Source: Trochalopteron elliotii
Lineage: Eukaryota; Chordata; Aves; Passeriformes; Leiothrichidae
Reading direction: 5' to 3'
Assembly: GCA_024734555.1 (NCBI GenBank)
Contig: JANPWX010000097.1
Coordinates: 4,470,439-4,534,438 of the forward strand
Length of the DNA stretch: 64,000 nucleotides
Part shown: one piece after another, positions 47,901 to 59,900 of the stretch
Layout: each line of letters begins with the position of its first letter
Position numbering within the stretch: position 1 is the stretch's first letter
The notes under the pieces: model-generated
The model's database searches: none
What the model was told of the DNA's origin: nothing
The model's input: the letters and a program-made list of their open reading frames with translations, nothing else
Translations under genes and position numbers: made by a program

Positions 47901-50900
47901 CGTTTTCATCTAGATCCCTGGAGAAAACAAAACCTTATTTGGTACCTGAAGGTATTCAACATCTGCTTGGGGTGGAAGCTTGCTTATTACCTTTTCCCCA
48001 GGCGAATGAAAAAACAGGGTTTTTTTTACTTAACAGGTTATGTTTAGCTAAAATTCATCAGTCAGACTTTTGCACTTTTAAATGTTGGTATAAGCCCTTA
48101 AAAGAGACATTAGGCAGGACTCAAGGAGGACACAGCTGTGCATGTCGTCTGCTAAAGAATTCATCTCATTCTTTATTCATTATTCATTGTGAATATATTT
48201 TTCCTCAGTATGCTTTTTACCATAAAATTGTCTTTTGGACAAACTTAGGGAGGAAACAAACAGGAAGCAAACACTGCTGTATTCAGAGACTCAAACAGTG
48301 CCAGGCAGCTAGCAACTCTTCCCTGTCAAACTTCCAGCAGATCCATCATGGTGTGGCCTATTTCCCCACCTTCTCAACTCTTCTCAAAAAAGTCAGGTTT
48401 AGCAAAAATGGGCAAATACAAAAAAAAAACCCAATCAAAGAGCTTGCCATGCTGGGTCTCTGCTGTAGGGCTGGCTGCCTGGCAGCCACGCTCTCCCCAG
48501 CAGCCAACAACCCCATGTGCAGGGGAGCACTGGAGGGCCCAAAGCTTGCTTCTGACTTACTCAGTGATGGCCTTCTTCTCAGAGAAGATCCTCAGGCAGA
48601 AGTCTGCCTCCTGGTGTGGCTCAAATGTGGTGGGAATAAGAATGTAATCACCCGGTGGCAGCTTGAATCGGTGGGATACTTCCCTCAAATTGATGTAGGT
48701 TTTGCTCCTGGCCTTGGAGGGGTGGTACCTAAAGAAGTCTTTGCCCAAGTGTCCATCTCTGCCAGGGCTCTAGGAGGGGAAAAAAAGGCAGTGCTGCACT
48801 GGCCAGGGTGTGTTGAAAGCCATACTCACCCCTTTCCTAAGCACAAAGCCAAATTCTCCCTGGCACAGTTATTACCCCAGGTTGTGATCCTGACTCTCAT
48901 TCCCTCTCCCAGGTGCTTACAGCAATTTAGCTCCCACCTTATGGCAAAGACCCATTACCACTGCCCTTTTCCACCCAGAAGGCAGTCTCAGAGTACTCTG
49001 GGACATTGTCTTCCTACTTGAACAGTCCCTGCCATTAAACACCACCATCCCAGATAGAGTGTTCACAGAGCAGTGACAACAGATTCACCAACCTCAACCT
49101 CACTCGGGGACAGGCATCTGTGTGTCATGTGTCCCAGGATGCCCAGAAGAAGCAGTATTCCCTCTCCCTGAGCCAGGCAGGGGGTGACAGAACCATGGGG
49201 CTGAGGGGTCTGTCCTAGGAACCCATGGCCCCGTGGGGACTCCTAAATTCTCCTCTGAGAGGACTCCAGCATCCCTGGGGCTTGATGTAACTGAGAAAGT
49301 TATTTTAAGAGCAAGGGTCTTAAAAATGGGGCAGGGATACAAACACAGAGAAAGTTCCAAATGCCCATAATGCAGCTCCTGTGCTGCAGCAGCAAAGGAA
49401 TACCTCATAAATAGAGTAGCCAATGGTCAGCATTTCAGCTCCAAGCTTCTTGAGTTTACGGCGATCCTTTTGCATCAGTGCTGCAATGAATGTGCACTCA
49501 TCTTGTCCATCGTCCTTTTCTGTCAAATGCAGCTTGATTTGTGGATTTGTCCAGAAAGTCTCTGCCAGTGTAAAGAACACCAGAGAGTTTCTTGACTCAG
49601 AATAATAAACCACCACCACTACTACTACAAAAATACCCCCACCAAACCAAAAAAGACAATGAAGCTGAGGTTTCACTCAAACTTAGTTTTTCCATTAATC
49701 GTTATACTTCTTTCCACTAAGGTTTGCAAAAAATAAGCCAAATCCCAAAGTCCTTCATGGAACTAGGTGTAGGAAAGATTTTAGGTCTACTGCCTTATTA
49801 AGTTACCATGGTTCAAATTAAGCTATCAGCTGAAATTTTGTTAAAATTACATAGCTACAATGATGCCATTGTGCTGGTGCCAGTCTCCACTAACCCAGTT
49901 CGGATCCATGACACAGCTTAGGAGGCACATAAACATGTTGGCTGAGCTGGGCTTTTTTGTCTCATTTTACACTTGCTGCTGAAATTTAACTGGCTTATTT
50001 GAACCTAGTCCTGCTAATGCAAATGTCATTAAGAGGTAAATCATATCCAATGAACCTGAGAGCAAAAAAAGCAACTCTTTCACCACAAAGTCTCAAGTGG
50101 GACCCTATGAACATTTATCACTTTGTTCATTGCTGGTTTGTTCATTAGAAAAAGCCAATCACAGAAAGGTTTTATCTTTAAAGTACAGCACTCTTAAAGC
50201 CCATGGTTTGAGTTTCCTCATTTGTCCCTTCGGCTGGTTCCTGTCAGCTGAACTGTCCTGCACCCACAGCTCTGGCTACAGAGCTTCTCTCTGAAGAGCT
50301 ATAGCTGAGGGTGGGTAAAGGTTTCAGTGCCTGCTTCTCGTTTTCAAACTGGTGTGTACTTACCTAGGAAATTTCTACATCCCCCTGCGGTGGCTCCATG
50401 GACCCAGCTTCCCTGGTGGATGGTCACTTCCCATTTGTGGGCAGTGCTGTCTCCCAGGGCATCTGGAGTCAGGTTGCAGATCTCAACTTTGTCAAAATGC
50501 ACTTTGAAGTCTTCAAACTTCATCCTGAGCAAAAGACATGGTAAGGAACAGGCAGCCACTCATTTTTGTGAAGGATGCCCAGCAGAAGTATTCATCCCCC
50601 AGAGTCCCAGATCACCAGTTCATGTAGAGTACTTTTGGTGACCTTGGATATATGCCAGTGTACAGCAGGAGAGCAACTAGCTTTCACTCACTGGAGTGTA
50701 AACCACAAGCATCCTTTTTGTCTGCATCTCATTCTGACATCTCTTACAACTTTCTTTATTCAGTTACAATTGAGTCTATGATGAAATAGAAGTGACACTG
50801 GCACAAAACCTACAGTGGAGTTATTTCATCAACACCATCCTGGCCTTAATGGGTGCATCTGTATTGCCAAACACCCAACCAAAGGATTGTCTGGCACATG

Positions 50901-53900
50901 CAGGAGCTAGGTCTTCATACAAATCATCTATGTGTTCAGTGTCAGGCACAATGATAGCACAACCAGTGACACATGCTGATGGATTAATCAAGCCATGAAA
51001 TGATTACCCATCTGCACTGCAATTAAAGTCTCTTTAATTAAAATTAAAGACATTTGGGTCTCTGCTAAGGTCCCTAGGCTCAAGCTGCTCACCCTTCTCT
51101 CCCTTACGGGTGCCTGGGATCTTGTTCTAGCAAAAATATATGCCAAACATGAGAGAAAAAGGGTGTTTGGACTTGAGAAATGTCTCCAACCTGCCCTTGA
51201 AGGTAGCACAGACACTGCTGCCTGCTACTGTGCCCCACAGACTGCGCTGCATATATTTTATGCCTAAGGTGGAGACATGTAAATGGCAATGGGAATGAGG
51301 GAGCAGATGCCACAATATGGGCAGTTTTGAGCTGCTAGGCTGGGCTGGTTGAAACTAGCCTGCTCAGCACATGGAGAAGCAGATATGCCAGGAGATTTTA
51401 TCTAGCAAGTACAAGGGCAAAAAGTCCCATTGGCCAAGGAGTCAGTTCAGGATGGAGCAAACAGCCAAGAGAAGGGACAGCCAGAGCCAGGCACCACTGG
51501 GCACTGGGTGCAGCCCTGAGCAACAGGGAACAGTGCACAGAAGCTGTCTAAGAGACAGCAGCTTGTATGGTGTACACCACAAGTACAGGAAGTACACATA
51601 CTCCAAGCCTGAGGGTAGCCTTGGCAGGCTGAACTTCCCTCTGTAAAAGAGCTGATGCATTAGGCCTTTGTGAGGGCAATTTGGCATCTGGATATGTTCT
51701 CTGCTTTGAATTGCTATCTGGAAGACGCCCCCACTCTTCCTGGGCCATAGAAATAATATGCAGAAAGGAGTCTCCTCCCTAACACAAGCTTCTAGAACTA
51801 TCCTTTTCCTCCTGTGGCAAATGCCTAACAACAAAATGGAGTAGCAGGAAGCAAAAACCCTCCAAGATGCAAGTTTATCTGTGGCGGTGACAGATAGGAC
51901 TCAGCTAGCCCCCACTGTGCCTCATCCAATACAGCTAGTTCCATTTTACTTCCTCATAACTAATAGATGTCTGTGGTGGTATCAATTTACACTTGCTATG
52001 GGCCATTTACAACTTGGTTTTGGTGTTGAAAGAAACAGCAGGGTTTGTTTTGATGAGTTCTGCTCTTTCTTGTAAGCTATTCCCAGATACTGTTAGCCCT
52101 AGGCACTGCTAACTCTCACTCTGATGCTCAGGACACTAAAGCAGGGGTAGCATAGCAAAATCTGTCTCTAAATGGCTTGGTTTCCTGGCCACACTGCAAT
52201 TTCGGGCTTTTTGGAAATGTGCTGCAAAGCAGAGGAAGCGATTGCCTTTTGTAGATTAGATTTGACTTCTAGGAGGTAAAACACTTGTTCTGCTTTCCCT
52301 AGAACTGTTCTGGGTTTGTGCTCATGAAGGGAGAAGAAGACTCTGACCCTCTGATCTTAGGAGGGAAGGGACCACGAGTGAGAAGCTGATTTCTTAGCCA
52401 ACCACCAGATGCTCCTTTCCATTTATTAGAAGCAGCTGGACAAGACCAATCTGAACTGCTGATACATAGCCAAAGTGTCTTTGGGGTAGTTAACGAGGTA
52501 AAAATACCCTCAGCATGTCACCCTGAAGATTTTCTTCAGTTCTCACAAGTCCAAAGAACAAAAGGGTCTAAAAAGGGACTTTTTCCATTAATTTCACTGT
52601 TCATTTGATGCCTACTTGCATACTTTTATCTCCATCACATGGTCAGGCTTTAAGTTCTGCCCTGTATTGAGATACTTGCTGGAGTTAGTTGGGTTCCATG
52701 TAAAGTCTTTGTCTCCTTTACACTCACCACATAAGCTACAGCTGTAGCCAGGTCAAAAACATACAAAAACCCACCCAACCCAAAACCCAAACACAAAATC
52801 TTTTTGAAGAAACTGCAAATGCCCTAATGCATTTATGTCAATAGCAAAATAAGTCAAAATATCTTCTGTAAAAATACAGGAATGGAACAGCCACTGGACC
52901 TACTTCCCTCCAATTATCAAAATTTGGGATAAATCATTTTGTGTGACTTAATATGCTGCATTGTCTATCTCAACTTCTCAGGCCTGAAGCTGAACTTTGG
53001 TTTAACTTGCAGGCAAAACCTGGAATAGCTCCGTTGCATACCTCTCTAGATTTACCTCTGTGTGGTAACAATTGAGCATCTGGCCCTAGAAAATGTGACC
53101 CAACACATTGTCACAGCACAGTCAATATAGGGGGGGATCATGTGCAAGTCACCTATCTGCTCTGTTTGATTTCATGAACTTGGCAGGAAGAACACTTCAC
53201 ACTTCTAAAGCAATTTCCACCATGTGGGTTTCTTTTTTTAATTTAATTTAATTTAATTTAATTTAATTTCATTTCATTTCATTTCATTTCATTTCATTTT
53301 CATCCTTTCTTCAAATTTTCCACAATTTCACACGTATCTTGGTGCTCTTTTACTTTATGCAACTAGTAGTATTGCTTCCCAGGACTCATTCTCTTCCAGT
53401 GCATGCCCAGAATGAATCTTGAAGGCATTTCATAGCTGATACAATGCCATGCAATGTTCCCTTCTTTATATCCTGCCTTTGTTCATGGGAAGGATTTAAA
53501 GGGCATTACATTCATAGGAGACACACAGTATTTGAAATATCAGTTAACTAAACTGATTTTTGAGGGCTTTTGTTATTAAAACAGATATAGGCAGACATGA
53601 AACACAGAAAACAAAGGGAGCATTCTATCTGCCCTCTCTTAAGCAAAAACTGAGAGTTGCATCACTCAAAAGCTTCTTCCTTGTTGATTGTTTTGGCCAC
53701 TTGCACCTTGATTTCTGATTAGGGTCACACATTTTAAAAGCCTGTGGCTTACCAGAACTCTCCATCATCCCGTGCTGCCTGAGCCAGGCGTCTCTGCTCC
53801 GCTGGGCTGACTGAGCGCCACTCTGCAGAGCTACAGGAAAACAAAACCAACCTTTACTACAGGTAAATTTATTCTTCCTGGCTCAGAATGACTGACTGGA

Positions 53901-56900
53901 CATAACAGCAGGCTGTTCTTCTCTCACATGGGTTTTATTTGTGTAGCTTACACAAACACAGTTGTATCTAAGAGGTTTCCTGATCCTGCTGGGACTCATT
54001 TATTATTATACCAATTAATGCAGCCAAAAGCAGCACCAGACCAAAGATCCCAAAGCTGCTCCAGAGTGGTCTTAATGTGAGTTATTGACACTGGGAGTGG
54101 TCTCAGGTGTTTGGGTTGGAGATAACAGAGCTATTGGTAAACCTCGAGATGGTGGTAAGTAAATACTCTCCTTAAATCTGTATTCCATCTGTAGCATCAT
54201 CTTTTTCACTCTTGTTGTTAATTTAGGGCCAGATGGTTTTTTTTCCAAATTGAGGCAATGGGGACTGAATAGGATCCTTCCCTTGCACATAGAGATGTAG
54301 TGGAGTAACTGAGGCCTCAGGGTAAGTCTTTGCCTCGTTTCACTCACCCCTTCTACTCCAGCTCTGGCATATCAAAACAGAACAAAAACCTGATAAAGCT
54401 TTTCAGGAAACCTGGAAGTGCACTACTATATTTCCAATTTGACATAATAAACTTACAGAGTAGAAGGCACCTTGTGTTGGGGTTTTTAATTCCAGCAACC
54501 ACTGCAAAATGTTAATACAGGCTCCTGTACTGACCTGCAAGGCCCTCTGCATCCTGAGTTCCAGAAAGCCTCCCAAATGCAGAGTCAGAGCTCTGCTTTG
54601 CAGCGACAGCCTTTTTGATGAACAGCATAAACTGCCACATGCCTGTCCTGATCATAACCTCTCCATCTTTTTCAGATTTAAGAACTCATTATACATGTCA
54701 ATTATCCATGTTTTTCGTCAAGATAAAGGATCTGAGCTGATGTGGATGTATTTAATTTACTTCTGAGCCATGATAAGGACAGGGAAATTTAAAGTAGTCC
54801 TACAAAAGATTACATGTCTCAGCAATATTAAAGGGCCAAGCAGGTTATGGTTCCTCTCCTCTGAATCTGTGTGATTAAAGAAAAAAACCTCAGTAGAAAA
54901 AGTGAAACAAAAATGAAACAATGCATTTGTGCAAAAATATACTGAAAAGTGTGTGTTGGAGTGGAATTTAATGTTCATTTTTTACTACATATTTTTTTCA
55001 TTTTGTATTGTTTGCAATTTGTTTACTGTTAGTAGTAAACCCTGACTGGTTTTCAGGCCAATCCTGTTGTGGTATGGGGTCTTTCTGCCTTTGGGGTCTT
55101 TCTAACTTTGGCGTGGAGAGGGTCTAATTTAATGGCCATATATTATTATTAAAATATTACTCCAGATGTGTTTAGAAACCCCAAGCAATAAACATAGAGA
55201 GAAGCTATTCAGAGAGGATAATACACAGTTTCAGCTTATGTGTAGTAGGACAAAGTATGGATGTTATGTCACAAATACTACAGCAACATGCTTGTAAATA
55301 TTTAATCAAAAGTATCACCCCAAATGTATAACTTTTACAATTTAGAGTGTATTAAAATTAACTTATCTCATTTATATTAATGCATGATTTCTGCTCATGT
55401 TAGGTTTTGGGGGCTAAACAACCTCGACAGTATCCCTGCATTGCGCTGCTTTGAATATGCTGAAGGGGACATGCTGTAGGGCAGTAATGCTGTTAGGCAT
55501 GTGCAAACTCTTGGTTTAATTTCCCATGGAGCAGCTGGGGCTGCAGGAAGCCAGTTGTGGAGCAGAAGCTGAGATTTGACCTTTGCAAGGCCAGTGTGTA
55601 AGGGATAGTGCACCCACTTGTCACTCCAAGGGCCGTTCCACTCCACCTGTCCCCACGGGTTCCTGATCCTTATGAGCTTCACTTGCCGGCCCCTATAGCT
55701 CACCTGGGGAAGAAAGAAATAGAGAAAATATCAAGTGCCAGGATCTAGGGAGCAAGGCTTCCCCAGTGTGCAGAGACCGGTGTTAACAGCTGAGCAAAAG
55801 GTGCAGAATGCCACAGGAGGAGTGGGAGGGAAAGCTGGATGGGAATTTGGATAACTTCCCCCGTCACCTGAGGGGACACTCCCTTGTCTTTTCCCCACAT
55901 GTCTCCTTGACCCCTGCTGCTGGACATACCTCCTCAATGCCAGTCACTGAGTATGCATGGCCTTTCACAAGGCCAAACGGGGTTCGGGCTTCTGACTCGG
56001 CAGCACTGCTGGTCTGGAACAGGGGAAAAAATGTGAATGAACCTCTCTCTTCAGAGTGAGATCACAAGTGGTGCCATCTGGTCCCTTCCAAGCACCAGGC
56101 TAACCAGTGGCTAAGCCATACTACAAACAGGGAACTTGTCTTTCTGCTCAACCATGGTGCAATGGTCCCCTTTTGGGAAAAAATACGGGGGGGTTTAAGT
56201 GTTGTTCACTCAGAGCAAAAATGAAGTGGTTCCAGGGTGAAATTCCTCCTCTGCCCTCATGATTTTTTTCAGCACCCTCTACATTTCCAGGATCTCAGTC
56301 TTAACTCTCAGACTGAGATCAGGTGTTCACATGGTCACATTTCTTGTAAAAAGTCTTTGATGGACAATGATGGTGATGAAGGGTCCCATCAGCCAGCTGA
56401 GTATCACACTGCCTAGTCCAATAAAAATTTAACTAGTCTTTGCAAGCAGCAAACTTCATCAGGAGAAAAAGTGAAACTCAAACCAGAAAACATTGAACCC
56501 TGAAGTTCAGGACATCAAGAAATTGAGACCTCATTTCTTACTTACATCAATGGAGCAGCCCACCATTGAGCATCTTTCCAGGGCTTTTTCTAGGATTTCA
56601 TAGAAATTGTCAGGAGCCGCCTTAACATCATACATTTCTCCTATGCCCCCAGTGAAATCCTCCATGGCCTCTATCGTACTGCCACCCTTCAGAGACTCAT
56701 AGCTGCCATTCAACCTGGAAAACACATGCTGACTGTGAGAACTGCTTTCAAGATATCCATGCTTGAGAGCTTTCTCACACGTGTGTCAAATTGCAGCAAT
56801 AGCACTGAAGTCAAAATATACCCCAGAGAGTACCCAAGCAGTAGTATTGGGGTCATTCTGCTTCCCTTTTTAGTTGCATTTTTAATTCACCCATTTCTCA

Positions 56901-59900
56901 TATCTTTAAAGCCTGGGGGTGTTCTTCTTTAGTGCCAGTTGTCAGGCTGGCAAGGGCAGCAGCAAATGCTAGAAGCTGCTCACTGGGATTGTGAATACCA
57001 TATGAACAAACTGTGAATAATGTATGTACAAGTAGCAAATTATGTATGTGAAGTGGGACTTACTTGGCATAGGCTTTCTCTAGTAAGGCACTCCAAAATT
57101 CATTGAGTTCAGCTGAGTGCAAGAAAACCAGTCGGCCCTTGAAGGTGGGTAATCGGTCATCAATCACAACATCCAGCCACTCGTTGTGCTGCCAGAACTG
57201 TTCAGAAAGCATGGAGCATGAGTTTGCTGACAGCACGGCATTGCAGGGCTCTGGTGCCCCAGCATTTCTAATTGTGTGTTAGTGACAATCACAGGCTTGA
57301 TCAGAAGACATTTGAATTGTCTGTTCCCACTCTGCCATGCAAGGCTGCTCTGGAGGAAGGGTGATCTGTCTTAAGGAAACACCAAGACTAAATGTGTAGA
57401 CCTGTACTGTAGCTCCTTGTCTGGATAATGTCATTCATGTAGCTACACAAGTGTTCACCACATAATTCAAGACTCCTTTAGGACACACATGTGTTGCAGA
57501 TCCCAGTTCAACTCCTTTAAGGACTTATATCCTAAGTGAGGTGTGTGTGCCCAGGAAAATGTGAAATGATTTCTAAAGTCATGTCTCTGTTTACAAAACA
57601 GGAGTGGCTGTGTTTGTGCCTGTGTGAGGCCGATGCAGCCCTCTAGTTTGTTTCTCAAAACATGAACAACAGTGAAAGCTCATCAATCCTACTTTTTTCA
57701 GTGTCTCCTCTGCAGTACCTGGCAACCTCACTGCAAAATAGACCATGAAAGGTAATGACAGAGATGTGGTCATTCTGTGACCATTGTTCACCTTACCTGG
57801 AAGTGAAATATTCCAGCATAATCTGACCCAAAATTCTGATCCAGTGGCACCACTCTTGCTAGTGTTTTTTCATTCAGTGTGAGAGAAGCTATGGCTGCTA
57901 ATAGCCAGCAGTCACCTGTGGATTGAGAAGAGGAAAAGGGGAACAAAAGGGGCCAGAGGAGATGTTATGACAGTTAGCTGCCACTTCCCCTGAAATCCAA
58001 AAGACAGCCTGTGTGGACCCAGAGAGGGTGTCTCTGCCTGGCCAGGGCAGGCTGTGCTTCAGTCTGGTAGACAAAAGACTCCCTTGGGCTCACAGTACCC
58101 TCAAGTGAAGATCCTTCCCTGATCCTGAATCCCACTGCACCAAGATGGTCCCTGGCATGGATGGGATGGAGCTATCCAAGAGGTAGCTGTGGGCCAGGTG
58201 ACCCTGGGCAGGACCTCCAGCTCCACTGCTCCCACCAGTTCAGGAGGGACAACATCCCCTCCTGGGTGAGGACACTGCTGCTGCCCCTCACAGTGTGTAG
58301 ACATGAACACATGCACCCAGGGGCATCGCTCACCAAGATCTCCTTGACAAATGTCAGTTCTGGTGGCTCCTCCAAGGATAAACTTGGGGTCTTTGACAAT
58401 GTCCTGCAACAGTGAGACAGAGAAATTACTTAGAATGTGCCAGGAAAATATCACCATCACTCTGAACCAGACTTGCAGCAGTGCTGACAAACCCTGTGTG
58501 CCACACGAGCTGCATTATCCTGCAGCAGTGTTGCCACCACAAAGAACAAGATGGGGAATCCTTGCTAATTAATTATAGTGTAGAGCAATTAAAGAATCAA
58601 CTATCTTCATTTTTTTTCATAATTACTTGGCTGCTAATGAAAGGCTGGCATTCTTTATTAATCTGTAGGCAATTGTTGAAATATCATAGCACAAACTCAT
58701 CCAGAAGACTGATGTCAGGTTGCAGCCCCTGTTAACAGGGGCTGTTTGTTTGCTTTCCTCCAATGGCTGAAAAAAATCAAATTAGCAATTTACTTTTAAC
58801 TGAACTAATAAGCCTTTTATTTACTTGCATGTAATACCTGGAACATACAGGGTCTGACAACCATGAGACAATTTCCTCCTCAAAAAAGCAAAAAACAAAG
58901 ACAGCTTCAGTCCTGTTAACTCTTAGGAAGAGCTAACACTACCTACCCCATGTGGTCAGAAGTCAGAGGAAATGGTGCTCGTGGTGGCATTACAGCAATT
59001 CTAAAGCATTCATTAGATTGATTTAGTTCAATTACTAATACCATGGCTGGATAGAAAAATTACAGTGATAAACCAATAAATGTGGCAGGAATTCTCTTCT
59101 CCTCTCCGCTCCNNNNNNNNNNNNNNNNNNNNNNNNNNNNNNNNNNNNNNNNNNNNNNNNNNNNNNNNNNNNNNNNNNNNNNNNNNNNNNNNNNNNNNNN
59201 NNNNNNNNNNNNNNNNNNNNNNNNNNNNNNNNNNNNNNNNNNNNNNNNNNNNNNNNNNNNNNNNNNNNNNNNNNNNNNNNNNNNNNNNNNNNNNNNNNNN
59301 NNNNNNNNNNNNNNNNNNNNNNNNNNNNNNNNNNNNNNNNNNNNNNNNNNNNNNNNNNNNNNNNNNNNNNNNNNNNNNNNNNNNNNNNNNNNNNNNNNNN
59401 NNNNNNNNNNNNNNNNNNNNNNNNNNNNNNNNNNNNNNNNNNNNNNNNNNNNNNNNNNNNNNNNNNNNNNNNNNNNNNNNNNNNNNNNNNNNNNNNNNNN
59501 NNNNNNGGGAAGGGAAGGGAAGGGAAGGGAAGGGAAGGGAAGGGAAGGGAAGGGAAGGGAAGGGAAGGGAAGGGAAGGGAAGGGTTCTGTTCCTCAGATT
59601 GTTCTAAAATTTTGAAAGAGGACAGTTTGAATTTGTAATTAAAAAGGATTTAAAAGGATTGCTAAACAAAATCACTAAACATCTTTCTGAATCTTGGAGC
59701 TCTTCACTCATGTAGAAAGTCAGATATTCATCTGGCGCAGATCCATGTAGATCACTGATTCCAGTGGGAGATTTACAGATTACTGCTAGCTGAAGGTCTT
59801 GCTCCTTGGTGCTACAAACACGCATATATACAGATATATGCATGTCAAAGTAATGAGAAAGCCTTCTCTACTCTCATTACTAAAGATTAAACTCTAACAG

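Larger units (their letters stand above)
38976..48560 (-). other. CAPN9: CAPN9 introns 11-19 (3' half of gene)
   Basis: Apart from the listed exons these introns hold no other gene that I can see. The largest is intron 15 (43149-45499, 2.35 kb), then introns 16, 12 and 18 (1.0-1.4 kb). No intact transposon was recognised. The 375-codon + strand frame across 47894-49021 is antisense to exons 11-12 and looks accidental. Confidence 0.7.
48770..58333 (-). other. CAPN9: CAPN9 introns 2-10 (5' half of gene)
   Basis: The largest are intron 8 (50525-53752, 3.2 kb, with the ATTTA/ATTTC repeat and an A/C-rich run at about 52761-52799) and intron 7 (53831-55617). The rest are 0.2-0.8 kb. No other gene seen. 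Confidence 0.7.

Noticed and set aside
47894..49021. 375-codon + strand open frame, the longest in the window
   Set aside because: It runs antisense across CAPN9 exons 11-12 and introns, has no splice or domain logic and a composition of translated intron. Treated as accidental.
59080..59615. Open frames of about 175 codons with X residues
   Set aside because: They are made almost wholly of the N gap and the GGGAA repeat.
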